From: JBMNMS01 sp050953445
GTDB taxonomy: Bacteria; Bacillota; Clostridia; Peptostreptococcales; Anaerovoracaceae
DNA length: 64,000 bases
Direction: 5' to 3'
Assembly: GCA_050953445.1 (NCBI GenBank)
Contig: JBMNMS010000001.1
Coordinates: forward strand, 992,001-1,056,000
Below the pieces are notes generated by a model. That model had not been told where the DNA came from, did no database searches, and saw only the letters and a program-made list of their open reading frames with translations. Below are positions 62,799 to 64,000 of the stretch, in pieces (the first letter of the stretch is position 1; every line of letters starts with the position of its first letter). A program made the translations under genes and the position numbers.

Positions 62799-64000
62799 TC
62801 ACCTTCCATCGTAAAGGGCCAGGGCATCCATGGTATTTATCAGGCATAGGGTTCCATAGCCCCAGGTACAGTTAGGATATATGATGCCCGGTTTCCTTCG
62901 GGCACCTCTTTGTAAAAAGGCTTTTACCCGTTGACCATATAGAAATGGGTCATTCCCTTTCACGATGCCCCATTCCATCATTAAGGCTGCTGAACCGGTA
63001 ACGAAAGGAGCCGCTACACTGGTTCCGGTAAAGGAGTCGTATCCACCTCCTGCCCTGGTGGATAATATACCAACGCCAGGAGCCGTTAAATCGGGTTTGA
63101 TAAAGGCCTCATTTCGGGGGCAGCCTTTGCCTGAAAAGGCCGCAATGCTATCCCTTCTGGCATCATAGGCGCCTACTGTGATGACATTATAAGCTGTTGA
63201 AGGAATGGTTAGAGTTGTGAAGGGGGAGGGGCTTAAAAATCCAGTACCGGAGGAGACTTCTTCAATGGTGGGTAACCAAACATCGAAGCGGCCATCTATT
63301 ACACTTTGTCCGTATACCCTCAATATCCAGTGGCCCGGTGGGATTGGCCGTTTCTCCGATTGGAAAAGAAAAAAGATTTCCTGATCATAGCTGTAATGGG
63401 TGGGTTGCCCGAACACAAAAAATACGGAGGCATCATCTAGAAGGGATAGTGTACCGGGGGGAGTTTCAAAGGTCAGAATTCCGCTTGAGGATCCGAAAGG
63501 GCTTATCAATTCAAAGGCGAGGTTATCTACAAAGTTCTTCCATAACACCATCGGAAAGGAGGGGAGGCCCGGTGCTATAGAAAACACCACATCAAGGGTT
63601 TGATTCTGACCAACCCGACCAAAATAGTGGTGGGCAGCAGCTCCCTCGTTACCGGAAGCCACAGATATAACGGTTTTCCATTTAAAAGCCATTTCATCTA
63701 TATATGTTTCAAAAAGCGATAGGCCATTGTGTGAACCATCGTTTGTTCCATAACTCAAGTTAATAGATAATGGCATTTTCATATCCAGCCCTTTGTCAAT
63801 TATGTATTTTATTCCTCTCATTACATCGGTGGTCTGGGAAAAAAGCAAACTCTGATATTCAGCAAGCTTTACCACTATTATAGATGATTCCGGTGCTACC
63901 CCCCGTTGAGACCCACCGCTCGATCGACCGTTCCCGGCTGCTATGCCCGTTACAGCGGTCCCATGGCCTAAAACATCTTCCTGGGGAACAGGTGATGGTT
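62799..64000 (-). CDS. Csp-like subtilisin-family protease, N-terminal part outside window
   Basis: A second Csp-like S8 peptidase, entering from the right edge; the frame is open from base 64000. His is in DVLGHGTAVTGIAAGNG (near 63930) and Ser in TGTSVAAPFVTGSAALM; the Asp region lies beyond the window. The same domain order and insert as in the downstream copy indicate a tandem duplication, with clear divergence. It ends 4 bases before the next csp gene, so the two are probably co-transcribed. Pairs or triplets of csp genes (CspA, B, C) are usual in Clostridium, sometimes with one pseudoprotease. Confidence 0.9.
   Translation of the reverse strand, partial: PSPVPQEDVLGHGTAVTGIAAGNGRSSGGSQRGVAPESSIIVVKLAEYQSLLFSQTTDVMRGIKYIIDKGLDMKMPLSINLSYGTNDGSHNGLSLFETYIDEMAFKWKTVISVASGNEGAAAHHYFGRVGQNQTLDVVFSIAPGLPSFPMVLWKNFVDNLAFELISPFGSSSGILTFETPPGTLSLLDDASVFFVFGQPTHYSYDQEIFFLFQSEKRPIPPGHWILRVYGQSVIDGRFDVWLPTIEEVSSGTGFLSPSPFTTLTIPSTAYNVITVGAYDARRDSIAAFSGKGCPRNEAFIKPDLTAPGVGILSTRAGGGYDSFTGTSVAAPFVTGSAALMMEWGIVKGNDPFLYGQRVKAFLQRGARRKPGIIYPNCTWGYGTLCLINTMDALALYDGR

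Noticed and set aside
1..64000. CRISPR array, prophage, insertion sequence or integrative element
   Set aside because: No regularly spaced repeats, transposase, integrase or phage structural genes were seen; the only direct repeat of note is the rubredoxin duplication.

Overview
The window is a chromosomal stretch from a Gram-positive, anaerobic, endospore-forming member of the Clostridia. The evidence is the spoIIAA-spoIIAB-sigF operon, spoVAC-AD-AE, two tandem Csp-type germination subtilases, a short probable spore protein, pyruvate formate-lyase with its activase, RNase Y, AddB, AGGAGG-type ribosome binding sites and frequent TTG/GTG starts. Genus cannot be fixed from the sequence. No phage, insertion sequence or CRISPR array was seen.

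Layout. 1-8.2 kb: the 3' part of nicotinate phosphoribosyltransferase, ilvE, a PrcB-domain protein behind a perfect hairpin that buries its ribosome binding site, rodA, RNase Y (whose start is out of frame with the only ATG), and a cysteine desulfurase-thiI pair. 8.2-19.3 kb: the spoIIA operon, a 450-bp gene-free block full of hairpins that ends in an intrinsic terminator just before speD, a six-gene polyamine operon (speD, arginine decarboxylase, speE, speB, carboxy(nor)spermidine dehydrogenase, nspC), a divergent lipoprotein, and spoVAC-AD-AE. The polyamine block therefore sits between two sporulation loci that are neighbours in Bacillus. 19.4-32 kb: an unknown membrane protein, PBP1A, comEC-holA, two tandem EamA transporters, thiT under a TPP riboswitch, metY, a sirtuin and a small DUF6132-like protein. 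32-40 kb: a glutamate-synthase-like flavoprotein with two nearly identical rubredoxin-like modules, ahcY, a 34-aa hydrophobic ORF, a PNPOx-fold protein, a decayed stretch with a gene remnant and a cupin gene broken by one TGA, then gltX and malQ.

40.2-52 kb: a nine-gene purine operon, purE-F-M-N-purO-purH(AICAR transformylase only)-D-L-C, behind a promoter and attenuator-like hairpin. IMP cyclohydrolase is the PurO type, so the usual bifunctional PurH is split. The 1295-aa PurL keeps its glutaminase domain but has lost the catalytic Cys (Gly1136) and His (Asn1266). 52-64 kb: addB without addA beside it, thpR, tRNA-Thr(CGT), a polyferredoxin membrane protein divergent from a Crp/Fnr regulator with a dyad over its own start site, pflB-pflA with a Rex-like palindrome upstream, and two Csp-like subtilases, the second running off the right edge.

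The strongest candidates for something undescribed are the structured RNA/terminator leader of the polyamine operon (about 9,890-10,294), the glutaminase-dead PurL, and the coexistence of two triamine-forming routes in one operon. All functional assignments rest on motif recognition by eye; no database search was run.
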